A stretch of 64,000 nucleotides of DNA from Tetragonia tetragonoides (lineage: Eukaryota; Streptophyta; Magnoliopsida; Caryophyllales; Aizoaceae): NCBI GenBank assembly GCA_038025085.1, contig CM076147.1:33759766-33823765 (forward strand), in the 5' to 3' direction. Positions 22,211 to 35,000 of this stretch are shown in pieces. How positions within the stretch are numbered: the first letter of the stretch is position 1; every line of letters begins with the position of its first letter. The translations under genes were made by a program, and so were the position numbers. The notes under the pieces are model-generated. The model searched no databases. It was not told where the DNA came from and saw nothing but the letters and a program-made list of their open reading frames with translations.

Positions 22211-23876
22211 ATTTGTGTTTGTTATGAAATAATTATCTAATTCATTTAAGCCTACATTTTGCAGTGTATGTATATAATTTTCTTTTAACGAAAATGATAA
22301 CTTCATATTCATTGCACATACATTGCACATCTATTAACCCGCTACATCCATGTATGTAGAAATGAATGAATGAAATTAAGTTAAATGAATATGAAAATGG
22401 ATATGAATATGGATATAGCTCCACCAGTTAGCATCATTGGAAAGTAATTATTTGAATGAATTAAACTAAAAATTGAAAATAACACACTTAGCTTTATGAA
22501 TTAATCAAAAAAGAGACAATATCAAAACATAAAAGGAAATTAACGAAATAATCTCTAAGGAAGGAAGAAAATGGTCTTGAACGGGAGAGTATAGACCATG
22601 GCTAGAAATTAAAGAGATTGAACGGGCCGGGATTATGAGATCGAGTTAATACACTTTAGATTAATTTGTTAAATAAGTTTGACTAGTTTATCTAATCGAG
22701 TTGAGTTTAATGTTAGCAATTCCAATTCCTTGATTGGAAATATTAAAGTGTATATTAGTCAATTTCAATTCCTTGGTTTGAGGTGAAGTTAAATGTCCTA
22801 TCCATAAGTTATCCAAACTTGAATCATGACAATTTGGCAATTTTATATGAAGGTGTATACTCTATACCTATTTTTTTAAAACTCGCACTTTTGATGTTGA
22901 TTTTTGAAAGTTAATTGGGTGGAGTTATTAACATTGCTGATTTGGGAGACCTCTATTATTAACATTGCTTTGGTTTTGATTGTCTTTTTCATATTTCTAA
23001 TATTCCACGAATGAAATAGCTCATGTTAGCCATTTTAATTTGGTAGAGGTTAATTGTTAATTGGGTGGAGTTATTAACAAGTGAAGTCCATTTCAAGAGA
23101 TACATGTGCCAAAAATTGGTCTTGACATGGACCTCCATCAATCTGGGCAGCCACACATTATTGTTTCCTTCATTATTAGGAGTACTACATAAGGAGGGAG
23201 TTGGAAAAAGAAAATTAATTTGCACTTATCTACTGACGATCACAAGTTTCTTTTAACTCCCATAAAAAAATAAAAAATAAAAAGTTCATTTTAACAGCTG
23301 AACCAAATTTTGTTATATGTTATTTGAGTATCTTACTTATTATTTATTGGATATTCGAATTATGGGCCGGGAGACACCATAACCTACACCTTTCCTCAGA
23401 TTCCGCCCCTGCTAAAGACCATTAAATCTTTTTATGAAGGTCACAAATTGTAACAACAACCCAAATCTTTAAGCTTTCATTAGAAACTAATTATTAAGAT
23501 CAATTAGCAGCAAGAACCATGATCACAAGTCTAATAAAACCACACTAGTGCTAAAAGCATAATTAGCGTATAAAGGTGATGATTAACAAGTTAAGCATAA
23601 TTATCTAGTGGGTAATTCAATTCTGTTTTAACCCATTTAGCAAAATGGGTGTTTATTTTCACTTGGATCAAATATTTATTTTTGGGCCAAATTGCTTCGA
23701 TATTCACTTGACCCAGCCAGAAGATCCTCTCCTAGTCCACACTCATCTAATACTCTAGCCCACCTCATGTTACTAGCCAAATCCATCTTTCTAGAATTCT
23801 CTAGCCTAAACCCCAACCACCCCAACACTATCACACTCTTACTTGTTAAGCTTTTGCATGTGAAGCATTCATATTC
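22211..23876. other. Gene-free AT-rich stretch
   Basis: No coding region, RNA gene or clear mobile element was recognised. The GTTAATTGGGTGGAGTTATT motif is repeated near 22910 and 23055. Several AATTCC/AATTGG-rich tracts occur at 22640-22800. Confidence 0.4.
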
Positions 23877-24108
23877 TTTTTTTTTTTTTTTTTTTTTTTT
23901 TGCTATAAGGATGCATGTAATAACCTACAAAGCATATGTGCCGGGCAAGTTAACCTATCCTTGATAGGTCGACGGGCTCAAATAGAGGAGGAGACCCTCC
24001 CTACAAAGAAAGGTAGAAGAGATTTTATTATTCTCTCTACATGAGGATTTAAACCCCTAATCACTGAGTTGTGAGGGTAGAGCACTTACCACTTAAGCGA
24101 CCACCTCA
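23877..24108 (-). mobile_element. SINE with 25-nt poly-A tail, minus strand
   Basis: Read on the minus strand from about 24108: box A-like GTGGTCGCTTAAGTGGTAAG, then box B-like GGGGTTTAAATCC, a body of about 150 bp and an A25 tail (the T run at 23877-23901). This is the standard plant SINE layout at normal size (about 230 bp). No convincing target duplication was found by eye. Confidence 0.75.
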
Positions 24109-24509
24109 TAAGTATGATTACACGGTTAGTTGATTTAAGACCATGTTCAATTCATTATCAAGTCTTGCATGTTAATTTTGAACAAGTAAGAATTGATTTA
24201 GGACAAGAGACGATTTTAAAAATAAGAGAAATCAATTATAAAAGATGTATAAATTCTGGAAATTATGTTTATTTGTGTTATTGTCACTTGACCGAAAGGC
24301 CAAGAGAGAGAAATCAAGTTAGAAATTAAGCTAGTTTATTTATTTAACTTTAGAATAATTTATTAACTATAAATCCCAATTGGGTTAAATAGGTGCTACT
24401 TGTGATTGTGGACTTCAAACGTTTTTGTGTGTGTTGCTAAGGACTTTCAAGTAAGTTCATGTCCAACCCTTCTATCTTGTCTTTTACTTTCTAATAAAAT
24501 CTTATGTGC

Positions 24510-25060
24510 TATCTGTAGATCTGTTAATTGGATCGGTGAGTTGGGTTTGGGTACGAGTCATGTTAGGTTAGGGTTATTAGTAGGTCGGGTCATTTTGGGT
24601 TTCAGTTGAGAAATGCTCGACCTTGACCCAGTGTTGTCGGGTTCGGGTCGAGTGACCCAATAAAAAAAAAAATTCATTAGTTATATAGCCAATTTATGCT
24701 TGCAAATGGTATATTTGCCCATTTATACACTAATTTATGACTTATATTAACTAAGTACATATATTTTTTCACGTTTTGGTATGTAAATACGATTATATGA
24801 TATTCTTTTTTTTTAATTATTATAGTAGTCATATAGCCACATATTCTTGTTGTCCACATAATGGCACATAGCTAGACCTGTTAATTCCCGACTCGATTCC
24901 AAATCTGACCCGAGTCGACCCGTTTTTTCAGAGTTCTGATACTCATTTTTCAACCCGAAACTCGATTTGACCCTAACCCATTTAACCCGGTATTTTTAGG
25001 GTCAAACCCGATCTGTTAGTGGGTCGACCCGTTTGATCCGAAAAATAGAACAATTTGTAA
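24510..25060. repeat. GGTCGGGT/GACCCG-rich hAT-like remnants
   Basis: Two related segments begin TCTGTTAATTGGATCGG (about 24520) and CCTGTTAATTCCCGACTCG (about 24877) and continue with strings of GGGTCGGG or GACCCGA motifs. Such strings are typical of the subterminal parts of plant hAT elements. No full ends or target duplication could be matched. Confidence 0.35.
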
Positions 25061-25392
25061 TTATAAACAAAAAGTTCGACCAAAAAATCCTTAAAAACAA
25101 ATAAAACCTTTTTTTTTTATTTCATTAACTTTTTCTCTACCTATTTATTCTTTCAAAATAAGAAATTTTGTGTTTAACTATGCTAAAATAGACGGAAATA
25201 TAAAGTACTACTACATATTATACTTATACCATGTTGATCACCATGCTTAGCTTGTTATGCTACTAGGTGAACTTAAAGCTAGTTATAACTTTATAAGTCC
25301 CAAAAATTCAGAATAGTTATTGTCATAAAAAGTGAGGTATAAATCATCTTAATAACAAGACTTCATTGCTCGAATTAAAAACCATATAAGCC

Positions 25393-25837
25393 TAAGGCGA
25401 TACGATCATAAATTTCAATAATTGAGCCTCAACAAGTGAGCACATATAGGTTAAGTGAGATTCAACTTAAAACCCATTGGCGATGAATGGTGTAATTCAC
25501 TTGCTTATATGCATGCTTAAGACCACTATATCAGTTTTGGATTATATATATTTATATTTAATAATAAATATATAACTTGGATTGGATTATTGTACTCCAA
25601 AAGGATGAGTGTGAATCTAATCCAATATTTTTTTTATTTTTGAGTCTGAATTCAATCAAAATCCAATCCAAATCGTCTAGTTTAGATTGAATTAGACTGT
25701 ATTGAATTTTGCATTTAAGAACAAATTTCACCCTTACTCAAGAAAAATACCTATAAAAATTAATTCGTAAAATTCCTAACCATCATGCCGTAGTGGATAA
25801 AACCCCCACCCGCCACCCCACCCCACCCCACCCCACC
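25393..25837 (+). repeat. Inverted repeat copy A with C-rich tract
   Basis: This copy matches the reverse complement of 29956-31100: shared blocks include AAATTTCAATAATTG, CCTCAACAAGTGAGCACATA, TATGCATGCTTAAGACCAC and AATAATAAATATATAA. It ends in a CCCCA-repeat (25803-25837). Copy B is longer because it holds a MITE and an internal duplication. Confidence 0.8.
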
Positions 25838-26668
25838 GATATAGCATATAACCCCATTATGCCAATTTCCTTCAAATCCAGTAAGCCAGAGGAAGGTCTT
25901 AAGGCAGGTTCAATTTCATAGCTAATTTATTTCTCACACCTTGTAAGAATGTCCCCGATCACCACTATTGCTGAATGCTGATTCAACTCATTTCCAAGGT
26001 GGGCTCCCTTTACGAGCTTGTACTGTTCAAACTTGGCTTCCTCACAACAAAGGAAGAAAAAAGGAGCAGTACACAGTACATTTGTTAAATGCAATTTGCA
26101 AACCCATGCATCAACCAGAAGTCACCAAACATGAATAACAGGATGCAGCCACCGAACCCTTTTCCCTATACACGTCTATGTGTAGCATACACTCCCTTGT
26201 CTTGTGTCTATCTCTCTCCTCTCCCTTGGATTTCATGGGGGTAGCTTGGCAAAAATATATCATAATTCACTAGCTGCTAGTGTAATCTACACCCTCCTGT
26301 GTGAAAGGAAGTTATAATTACTAACGAAAATGTGAAAATATGGGATAAAGGACTAAAGGAGAATCAATGGTTACTGAGGCCACACGGTTTAGTTGCATAC
26401 AGAATTTGATACAGGATAAGTTTTAAGAAGCAGTTTATGCTGATGATAAGATGCTTTGCTTGGAGAATCAATGGTCTTTGATCTCGGAAAAAGTTCGAAA
26501 TTCGGAGTTGGTCATTCATATAACTTGCGGGAGTTACCAGTTGAATCTGCTAGGGCTTGCAGACATTAAACAGAATAAGAATATAGTCCTGCTGCATTAT
26601 GAGGGAGCCCGGTTTGGATTTTATCTCATTTGTTGAGATTCTGAGAATGTGTAAACATATGAAAAACG
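25838..26668. other. Gene-free stretch with a MITE copy
   Basis: About 26170-26310 holds a copy of the MITE family at 21313-21487, in opposite orientation (GTGTAGCATACACTC ... GTGTAATCTACACCC). The rest, including the open frame at 26451-26636, matches nothing known to me. Confidence 0.4.
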
Positions 26669-28116
26669 ACATCTCCAATATTATTATTATTTTTTGATAA
26701 GAAAGATGGATGTATTAAGTACTAAAAAAATAGCGTTACAAAATTCTGACGCGACTACATCCATCACTACCTCCGGGCTAACATCAATCCAAACTCTAGT
26801 CGTAAAGGAAACTGGGGACAAATGCGCAAGCTCATGTGCAACCTTGTTCCCTTCACGCCTAATATGGCGCCATTGAACGTTAGCAAAAAAAGAAACTAAC
26901 TTGTAGATATCATTTAAAATAAAACCAACACTAGAGATAGGCTGTGCATTACGTTTAAGTTGCTACACAAGAGCTAAGCAATCACTCTCCACTATAAGTC
27001 TATAACCTTAGAGCACCCTGCCTGCAACGCCATTAAGAGCCCGAAGTGAGCAGCTTTTGCTTCCGCAAGCTCCACCTCCCACTCTCCAGCTACCTGTTTA
27101 GCAGCCGTACGAAGCACCGCTCCCTTGTCATCTCGGATGATCATACCCAGTCCCACACCACCTCCTTGTAAGTAGCCCGCATCAACATTCACTTTTGCCC
27201 ATTCAGATGGGGGGAGTTCCCACGTACAAACCCCATGAACAGGTGCTAGGTTCTTTGCTCCACAGCCCTGCACTTCGCGCGGCAGGTGGTAAGCAACCTA
27301 CTGGCTTCTTCCCAAACTTGCTCAGCTAGACGTACCTCGGTTCTATGCAAAGCCTCGTTTCTCATATTCCAAGCCGCCCAACTACAGACTCAATTTCTCA
27401 AATTCCTCACTCTTTTAAGGACGCTCTCCATCGATCAAGCCAATCCAGCACGCACATATATTTATCATCTTCCAACACAACTCATGTCTGCTATTTCCCA
27501 AAGCTGCTCCACTGAAGGATAAAAGCACAAAGCATGAAGTTCAGACTCAATTCCCTGCCCACAGCGCAAACAATTATCTACCTCAACAATTCTTTTCTTG
27601 ATATTTACTCGTGTAGGGAGAGCCCCTGCACAAGCACGCTAGCCGAAGCTTCAAATTATGGGGGGAATATTAGCAAGCCACCATCTCGCAAAGTTATACC
27701 CCGACTTCACTGAATGATGCCCGTCTTTTGTGAAATGCTACCTAAGCCGGTCACTAGGCCAACTGAAGCACAAAAACCCCTAGGATCTCATCAGCCTCAA
27801 AAGGAATAAACAGCGAACGAACCTTTACTTCATTCCATTCAGCCCTCTCCATATCAATCATCAGCTCGCTTAACTTCATATTTTGTTGCCCATTAGTTGC
27901 CGGAGATATAATCGTAAATGATGGTGGCCTGGACATCCAAGGACAATTCCACACACTACTGCTCCTGCCATCACCCACGATCCACCTGCAGCCTTTTTCA
28001 AGTATCCATCGAGCGCCCAAAATGCTTCTCCATACATAACTCAGTCTGTGTCCAATCGAAGCCTCCATAAATCCAGCTTTTGGAAAGTACCGTGCCTCCA
28101 TACATCTCCAATATTA
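26669..28116 (-). mobile_element. 5'-truncated LINE (non-LTR) with 15-bp target duplication
   Basis: The body is 26684-28101 on the minus strand. ACATCTCCAATATTA occurs exactly at both edges (26669-26683 and 28102-28116). The 3' end carries an A-rich AATAAT tail. Coding parts in order: the post-RT region ARYFP...SYVWRSILGARW...GCRWIVGDG (28101-27754); a zf-RVT-like region with RVNIKKRIVEVDNCLRCG (about 27600); an RNase H-like domain WAKVNVDAGY...GMIIRDDKGAVL (27273-26992); then, after a frame change, REGNKVAHELAHL (about 26830). Frameshifts and stops make it inactive. The reverse transcriptase itself is missing, as expected for 5' truncation. Confidence 0.9.
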
Positions 28117-28255
28117 GAATCAGAACATGTTTGCAATTGCTCTGCTTATTACCAAAACAACAACAGCAAAAAAACATACAAAATTACATATTCCTCTGGA
28201 AACACTCTTAACACTCGAGATAAGATGAAGTATTTGGAACACCTGTATCTGTTAC

Positions 28256-29369
28256 CTAATGGTGTTCCCACCTATTCCTATCCTTGACTGAAACCAAGCT
28301 TTCCATATATACAAAAACACCTTTACACTGATGATAACTCTCAAACGCAAGATCCTTTATTTCTCGAGTGTCGGGGTCAAATTCCGCTAGTTGATAAGCT
28401 TTACATTCTAATATAAGCTTATCCTTCTTCCAGTGACCAACTGGATTTAGAACATCTAACAGAGGTTCGATCGGGAATTTCTTGGTCCAAACCCCCTCAC
28501 CGAGTGTCCATACATTGAAATGCTTCTCAAACTCATTATCATGAACAGTCAGAAAAGCAACAGAATCATGATATATTGCAAGACTCTTATCAGAAGCTGG
28601 CTGCTCATAGTTTGGTACATGTATCTCTTGAAATGTATCGCTAGTCATCAAAACATATAATCACATCAGAATTATCATCTTGTGCACATGATCCTAGCCA
28701 ATAATAACATCCATTCGCGTAGGTGTAACACTTATTGCTTTCCATGTCATAGCCTTTAGCCAAATCCCCACAATATTTCCATTCATCAGTCCTTAGTGAG
28801 TATACAAGGACTGATGCAGGCTGAGTGACTTCACTGTCATCATCTGTTGTACTCAAATAACCCTTAATAACCACCACCTTGTAATCGTCGGTTAATGGAC
28901 CGTATCCAATACCATATACTTCATCCTTAGCATAAGTAATACTCGATGGAAGATCGGGCTTAGTAATAATAGGAGGTAATTCCTTAAGCTCATTGATTGC
29001 GGGGTTCCAAAGAGCACGACCAACAAAGTCGTATCCATCACAAGGACCACAGATATATGAGCAATACATGGGCATTTTATATAGTATATCATGTGCCAAA
29101 ACTCTAGGTGTTTCAGTTTCATCCACCAACAACTCAAACAACTGAAGCTCACCATGACTTACATAATACTGAGCCAGGAGACATTCACTGTTACTGTTGT
29201 TATAATAATTCTTGAGATGCTTGGATGTGAAATCAGGACTAGTGATAATAGCTAACCATGATTTGCACACACTTTTGAATTGCAATAGCGCTTTTACAGG
29301 CAGCCTTGATAAAATCTCAATTATCAAACTTTCAGGCAAATAATCCCTAGTCTCCATTTCAACTACCAT
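28256..29369 (-). pseudogene. F-box protein gene, paralogue 2, with one frameshift
   Basis: Start ATG at 29369-29367 (MVVEMETRDYLPE). The F-box follows at residues about 8-50 (LIIEILSRLPVKALLQFKS, VCKSWLAI). An FBA-type C-terminal region has GRALWNPAINELKELPPI, YGPLTDDYKVVVIKGY, YSLRTDEWKYCG and CYYWLGSC. Such proteins recruit targets to SCF ubiquitin ligases through SKP1. The first frame ends at 28641. A change near 28647 (two bases fewer than the other copy at the same site) moves the rest (TFQEIHVPNYE to the stop at 28256) into another frame. The result is a 242-residue truncated protein or a pseudogene, unless the 2-bp gap is a sequence error. The coding part is otherwise clean, in contrast to the disrupted copy. 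Confidence 0.85.
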
Positions 29370-29955
29370 AGACTTCTTTTTTTCATTTTGAACTCTGAAA
29401 AAAAAAACATGCAAAAGCTATTTTAAACCCAATTTGTAAGCAACCTCTTTCATAAATTGCAACACTAAAATTATACAAAAAAAAAATTAAAAAAAGATTA
29501 TCATCATCCAATTAAGAAAAATAAAAATTTGAAATGAATTGATCAATAAAGGTCTCACCTTTCCTTCAAGAGACGAATCAAAAGGGTGTCGGAATCAGGC
29601 CATGTGTAACGTTGTAAAGATAGTGACATTCCTGGACCAATATAAGAATTTAATTAAACCAACACACAGATGAAGAAGAAGAAAAATAGCCAAAAAAAAA
29701 AAAAAAAAAAGAAGAAGAGAGAGAGAAGAAAATTGAACAATCTAACCAACAAACAATGAGAATTGAAAGAAAAAGAAAAGAAAATTAAAAGAAAAAGAGA
29801 AGAAATCAAAAAATATAGACAGTACTTATGTGAGAGATTTACCTGGGGAACTCCAATTGAGGAAAAAAGGCACAAGAAAAACAAAGAAGAAGACCAACAA
29901 TGGAGGTTTTGGAGAAATTCGAAGAGAGAGAATAATTCTGAGAGGTTAGTGTTCC
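29370..29955 (-). other. F-box 2 leader and upstream region
   Basis: This region is homologous to 16326-17100, with the same ordered blocks (CATTCCTGGACCAATATAAG, GAACTCCAATTGAGG). It contains an A-rich GA tract at 29690-29815. A 5' UTR intron is possible but cannot be proved. Confidence 0.5.
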
Positions 29956-31100
29956 GGGAGGTGGGGTGGGGTGGGGTGGGGTGGGGTGGCTGGGGTGTGT
30001 TTTTTTACTTTTTACAGACTAAGTCATGCCGCTTGTCTATTTCACGAATTAATTTATACAAGTACTTCTTATGAGTATGGGTGAAACTTATTCGCATTAA
30101 ATCTAAAATTCAATACAATTTAATCTAAACTTAGCGATTCAGATTAGAATTTTAGGATTGGATTCAGACTCAAACAAATAATTTCATAAATTAGTTTGTA
30201 TAGGTGCTCCTCCTTGAATAGGGGTGCAACTTATCCACGTTAAATTCAAAATCCAATTCAATCTAAACTAGGCGATTTGGATTAAATTTCAGATTGAATT
30301 CGAACTCAAAAAAAATTCTTATAATCAAAAACTCATATTAGCCTCAAATAAAAAGTCTAAACTACAAATTAAATCTCAAGGGATTAAAGGTTACTATAGT
30401 GCATTTTTTGGATTTCGATTGAATTCAGACTTTAAAAAAAAAGGGATTGGATTGGATTGGATTCAGACTCACCCTTTCGGAATGCAGTAATCCAATCCAA
30501 TCCAAATTATATATTTATTATTAAATAAAAATACATATAATCCAAAACTGCTATAGTGGTCTTAAGCATGCATATAAGCAAGTGGATTACTTATCCATTG
30601 CCAACTGGTTTTGGGTTGAAACTCACCTGACTTAGGCCTTGTTTGGTTCAAGCCTCTCAACTTACATAGGGAAGTTGTAATACATGGAAGTCGAGGGAAG
30701 TTGTAATACATGGAAGTCTAACTTCCTGTGAGTCTCAAATCCATAGAAATATATGGAGTTGTTTGGTTCACAACATGTACTTCCTTGGAAGTAGATGTAA
30801 AATGACAACTTAGCCCAATTCAAATGTAATCGATAATAAATTTCAATGCGTAAAAATGTAATTTGATTTAATTAACATGGGAAATTGTACTTACCTAGCC
30901 CCCCCTAAGTAAGCAACTTCCCATGCTTCATGAGAAGTTCAAGTTCCATGTAACTTCAACTTCCATAGAAATAGATGAACCAAACCACGTAATTTGTTTT
31001 TCTACCTAGGAAGTTGAAGTTCTTTTCTTAACTCACACCCAACCAAACATGATCTATATGTGCTCACTTGTTGAGGCCCAATTATTGAAATTTATCATCG
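29956..31100 (-). repeat. Inverted repeat copy B with G-rich tract
   Basis: This is the reverse complement of copy A (25393-25837). It begins with a GGGGT repeat (29956-29998), then shares the GGATTGGATTGGATT, AATAATAAATATATAA, TATGCATGCTTAAGACCAC and TGTGCTCACTTGTTGAGGC blocks. A partial internal duplication (30090-30180 versus 30230-30310) and a MITE (30636-31050) lengthen it. Confidence 0.8.
30636..31050. mobile_element. MITE inside inverted repeat copy B
   Basis: GGCCTTGTTTGGTTC at the left and the inverse CCAACCAAACATGATC at the right form imperfect terminal repeats. Copy A shows the uninterrupted sequence (GTGAGCACATATAGGTTAAG), so this is a later insertion of about 415 bp. Its inside is rich in GGAAGTTG and AACTTCC. 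The target duplication is unclear. Confidence 0.65.
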
Positions 31101-32033
31101 TATCGGAGCGGGTTTTATCTTGGCTTTAAGTGACCCCTTTTTGAGCCACGCGGTTCACACTTCAACCTATAATGAGTCTTTTGCGTTTAACGGGGTATTG
31201 AAATGGGTTCGTGTCCCACATAAAAGTATATTATGGTCTTGAGTAGGGTCTTCTTTTTTTGGGTTCCAAGTATATCTAAAAACACAAAAAGGTGCCCTTT
31301 ATATTTATATGACTAATTATAGTTTAATAATAATTGGTCAGAGTTCTTATTAAAAAATGGTCAGAATATTGTACTTTTCTTCCATGAAAACACAAATTGC
31401 TACGAAGAGGGGTAGGTTATTTTAGGTAAAGCTATTTCTTCCACTATTTCCTCCATCTACAAAGAAGTAGAACTCACGGGAAGCTCACTTTCCCCCATTT
31501 AATGTCATCCAACAATTCACTAATTTGTCGCTTTCCGTGAATTTGCACTTCCCATACTAACGATAATTATAATCCGAGAGAGTACCTACGAAGTATTTCT
31601 CAAGAGGAGTGAGTTGAATTAGAACAAGGCCATACTTCGTTATGACTGAGTTTTATTCGTTGTCCCTCTCGACTATTTCAATAATAGTGCTGATCAAATG
31701 CAAAGCTTCAGGTGACTTAGCTTTAACAGGCGGTACCCATTTAGATATACATGAATTCTTTTCACATAGTACTGCACAACGAAGTCTGAAATTGCAAAAT
31801 GCAGACCAAGACGAAAGAAGCATCATAAAACGTGGAGCGCGAAAATATACAAATGAAGAGCACAGTATGAGAACAGACTACGAAGGACTAGAAAAACGGA
31901 AAATATCCGTCTACTGCATTTAATTAGCGTTACCAACTCAAACTCCTAATTTGACAAGTTCATCTAGCAAACAATACTATCAAACACAAAGGGAACTGAT
32001 ACAAGCAAAAGCAAATTATGCAGTTGCTGAAAC
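31101..32033. other. Intergenic stretch, KH-gene 3' UTR at its right end
   Basis: No gene was recognised. The open frame at 31642-31923 resembles no family that I know. The last 100-150 bp are probably the 3' UTR of the minus-strand KH gene. Confidence 0.4.
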
Positions 32034-35000
32034 TCAAAACCTGTAGCTACTGTAGCCTCCCAAGCCAGAGGAACCATAGCCCCCACCGAGACTATGACTT
32101 GAATAGGATGACGGCATTGACGGGTGATATGTACTGTCCGGAAGCTGTGAATAAGCAGAGCTCAAGCCCAAGTCACCCTTGCCATACATGCTAGCAGCAG
32201 AGGCTGCCTTGTGATTATTAATCGACTCCTGCCAGCAAACATTAGGAATCAGCATCAAATCTGAGAATGATAAGAATCACAAATTGAACCCTACTGGCCA
32301 AAATGAAGAACTAGAAACAAAGCCTCGCATGAGTTCAGTACTTTTTTCTCCTTTTTCTTGGCCGAGGAAGGGGAGGGGGAGGGTCGTGGGTGAAACAAGT
32401 AAGGTACTTGGTTCCCTAACTCCACTACCTACCACCTAACTAAGTGAAAACAGACAACAGAGATAACCAGAAATAAAATTCATAGACAAAGCTGGATAGA
32501 AAGGGGGTTGATGTCTGAGTGTCGAAAAAGGTGCTTTGGATAAGGAAAAGCCTGGGTATGAAAAATGCTGCTAAACAAGCCCAAGTTAGTAATAAGAGGC
32601 CCAAACCTGGATAAGCTGTTGGGCGGTCTGAACTTGAGATGCAGTACCCTTGATTTCTACAGTGATCTCATCACCTCGACCTTGACTTTCTTGGACAGTA
32701 AGAACGGCACCACTCGTACGGCGAATATAAGCAATATTTCTCCCGGCAATTCCGATGATGTCTTCAGCATAAGAAAGTGGCACTTGCATTGTTTGCGTAA
32801 TCTGAATACAGCAATTCATATAAATACTATTGTTAAATTAAGTCAGACATCATATACTTACTAGGAAGACAATGAAATGAAGAGCACACATATAGAAATA
32901 GAAGTCCCAGTTATTCTAGGTCCTGCCTATAAAGACATAGCACATCAAATTGAATGGCTCTTGATCAAAGTATTTCCTTCCTAAATAGACTTCTGTAATC
33001 AACAGAAAGTCTTAAGACATAAACATTGCAGCCAGAAAGAACGTAAACTGAAAATCCCCATTCTTTTTTTTTTTTTTTGAACAGCAAAGTAGCCTCCAAC
33101 TTTGTTGGAAATGACACTTGAACCCAGGCCATTGCTGGGAACAAGTGGGAGATGCGCCACTGTGCTACCCACCCCAAGCTCACAGAAAATCCCCATTTGA
33201 TCAGCAGAATTAGACAGTGAATGGAGTTTATGACAGGTAAAAAATGTAAGGTTTGTTCTTATCTTTCAAAAACAAAAAAAAAAAATTGTCACGGTGCCAC
33301 TACCAGCAGGATGCATGTTGACAAAGATCCAAAATGAATCCAATGTATGTTAATGAGCACCCGAAAAAGTATCAAAATGACATGGGAAGATCTACAAGTG
33401 ACAGTGTGCATCGCATTCGCCATTCACAAGTCAAGATGAATAAGAGGTCCAATATGCCACATGGCTGCTTTACGAACCCAAACTAACAACCATCTATTCC
33501 ATATTGTATGGTGTGCTCTAATTCGATTAATCAGTACCCTCAGCGGAAAAAACAACATCAAACTATTTCCTTGTCGACGTATCATAGCAAGACCTTTATA
33601 ATGAGAAGTTATAATCTCAATGAAGGAAGAAAAGAAAACCACTTTAACCAATGACAGGGGCTCAACATTCAGATCTTCTGATTGATTAAAATATGGATAT
33701 CAATAATTAACCAAAACAGCTTTGCTTCAGTCAAAAAGTCCGACTAGTAAAGTAGTGCTGACGTCTGCTCAAATCCTCTCAAATGCTATGAAGTTAACAC
33801 TGCAGAAGATCCTAAAGAAGGTATATATCCCATCATAACTAGTTTCTTGTACCCTAACAAGTATTGAAGTACTCCCCCTTTATTCTGCACTCCTTTCCGG
33901 TCCAGATCAGACCACGTAGCACCCCAATAATCACTCAGTACTCTAGCCAACTACTCAAGGTAACCCCACCACTGCCCATACCAAACACACCAGATCATAG
34001 TCCCAGAACGGGGACCTTTGGCAATCCGAGTTCCAACAGTTGTGCCATTTCGCACTCCCAAAAGAGATGGGACCTTTAGGTTCCAAAGGAAATTGGCAAT
34101 AGGAGACAAAGAATGCGATGTTCCCAAACAATTAAGGAAAGAATTGCAAGAAAACTCCCCCACTAAATCGCCCATCCACCGCCTCTACCAAAGAAGTGAA
34201 GAGTCTCCAAGATACCAAGCAGAGAAGCAAGCTCCTCCATCACCACCCTCTGTAACTGAAGATCCCAAGGCTAGGTCTGTGTGGAGACTGTAATATCATG
34301 AAGAGTAGAAGGGTTTTCTCACAGTGGCTGGCCCACTGCTCATCTCGCCAAACATCCTCCTAAAGCCTAATATCAGTCTACTCCCAAGCTTGAAAATCGT
34401 TAAGGGAAAGAAGCTAGAAGCCACCTTAGAGACAAACTCCATGGGCAGACATGCGTCCTATTAGTTGCAATCTGGGCATCCAAACCATGCTCCAAATACC
34501 TGGTGCCATAAAGCCTCTACCTCACAAGGAAGTCTCAACCGCCACTTACCAACAAGAGCAATGTTCTTAAAAAGAAATATCTTCAGTCTACCAAACCCAA
34601 ACAACCTTCAACTTTAGGCCGACACACCAGATTCAAACCTACCAAGTGGTCCTTGTCTCCATCCACACCAGTACACAAATAAACAAATAAATAAATAGAT
34701 AAAGAAAGAATAAAGAATACCCACAAGCCTCTTTATTCTGGTTGCTACTGTTAACAACCACCCAAAAGATATCCTACAGAGGGTAAGTATGGGCCCAGCT
34801 TTACACAACCTTACCCCTGACCAGGATCTTAAACAATGAAAGATAATAAAGAAGGTATGTTTCAACAATTCTTGTCATATTTTCGAACATAAGCTTCCAG
34901 AAATAGGTATACAGGACACTTTACACATATATAAGGATTTCCAGAGTAAATGTTGCAGCTTAGGGATGAGAAATTTTAGAGATACTAGAGCTGGGTGTAG

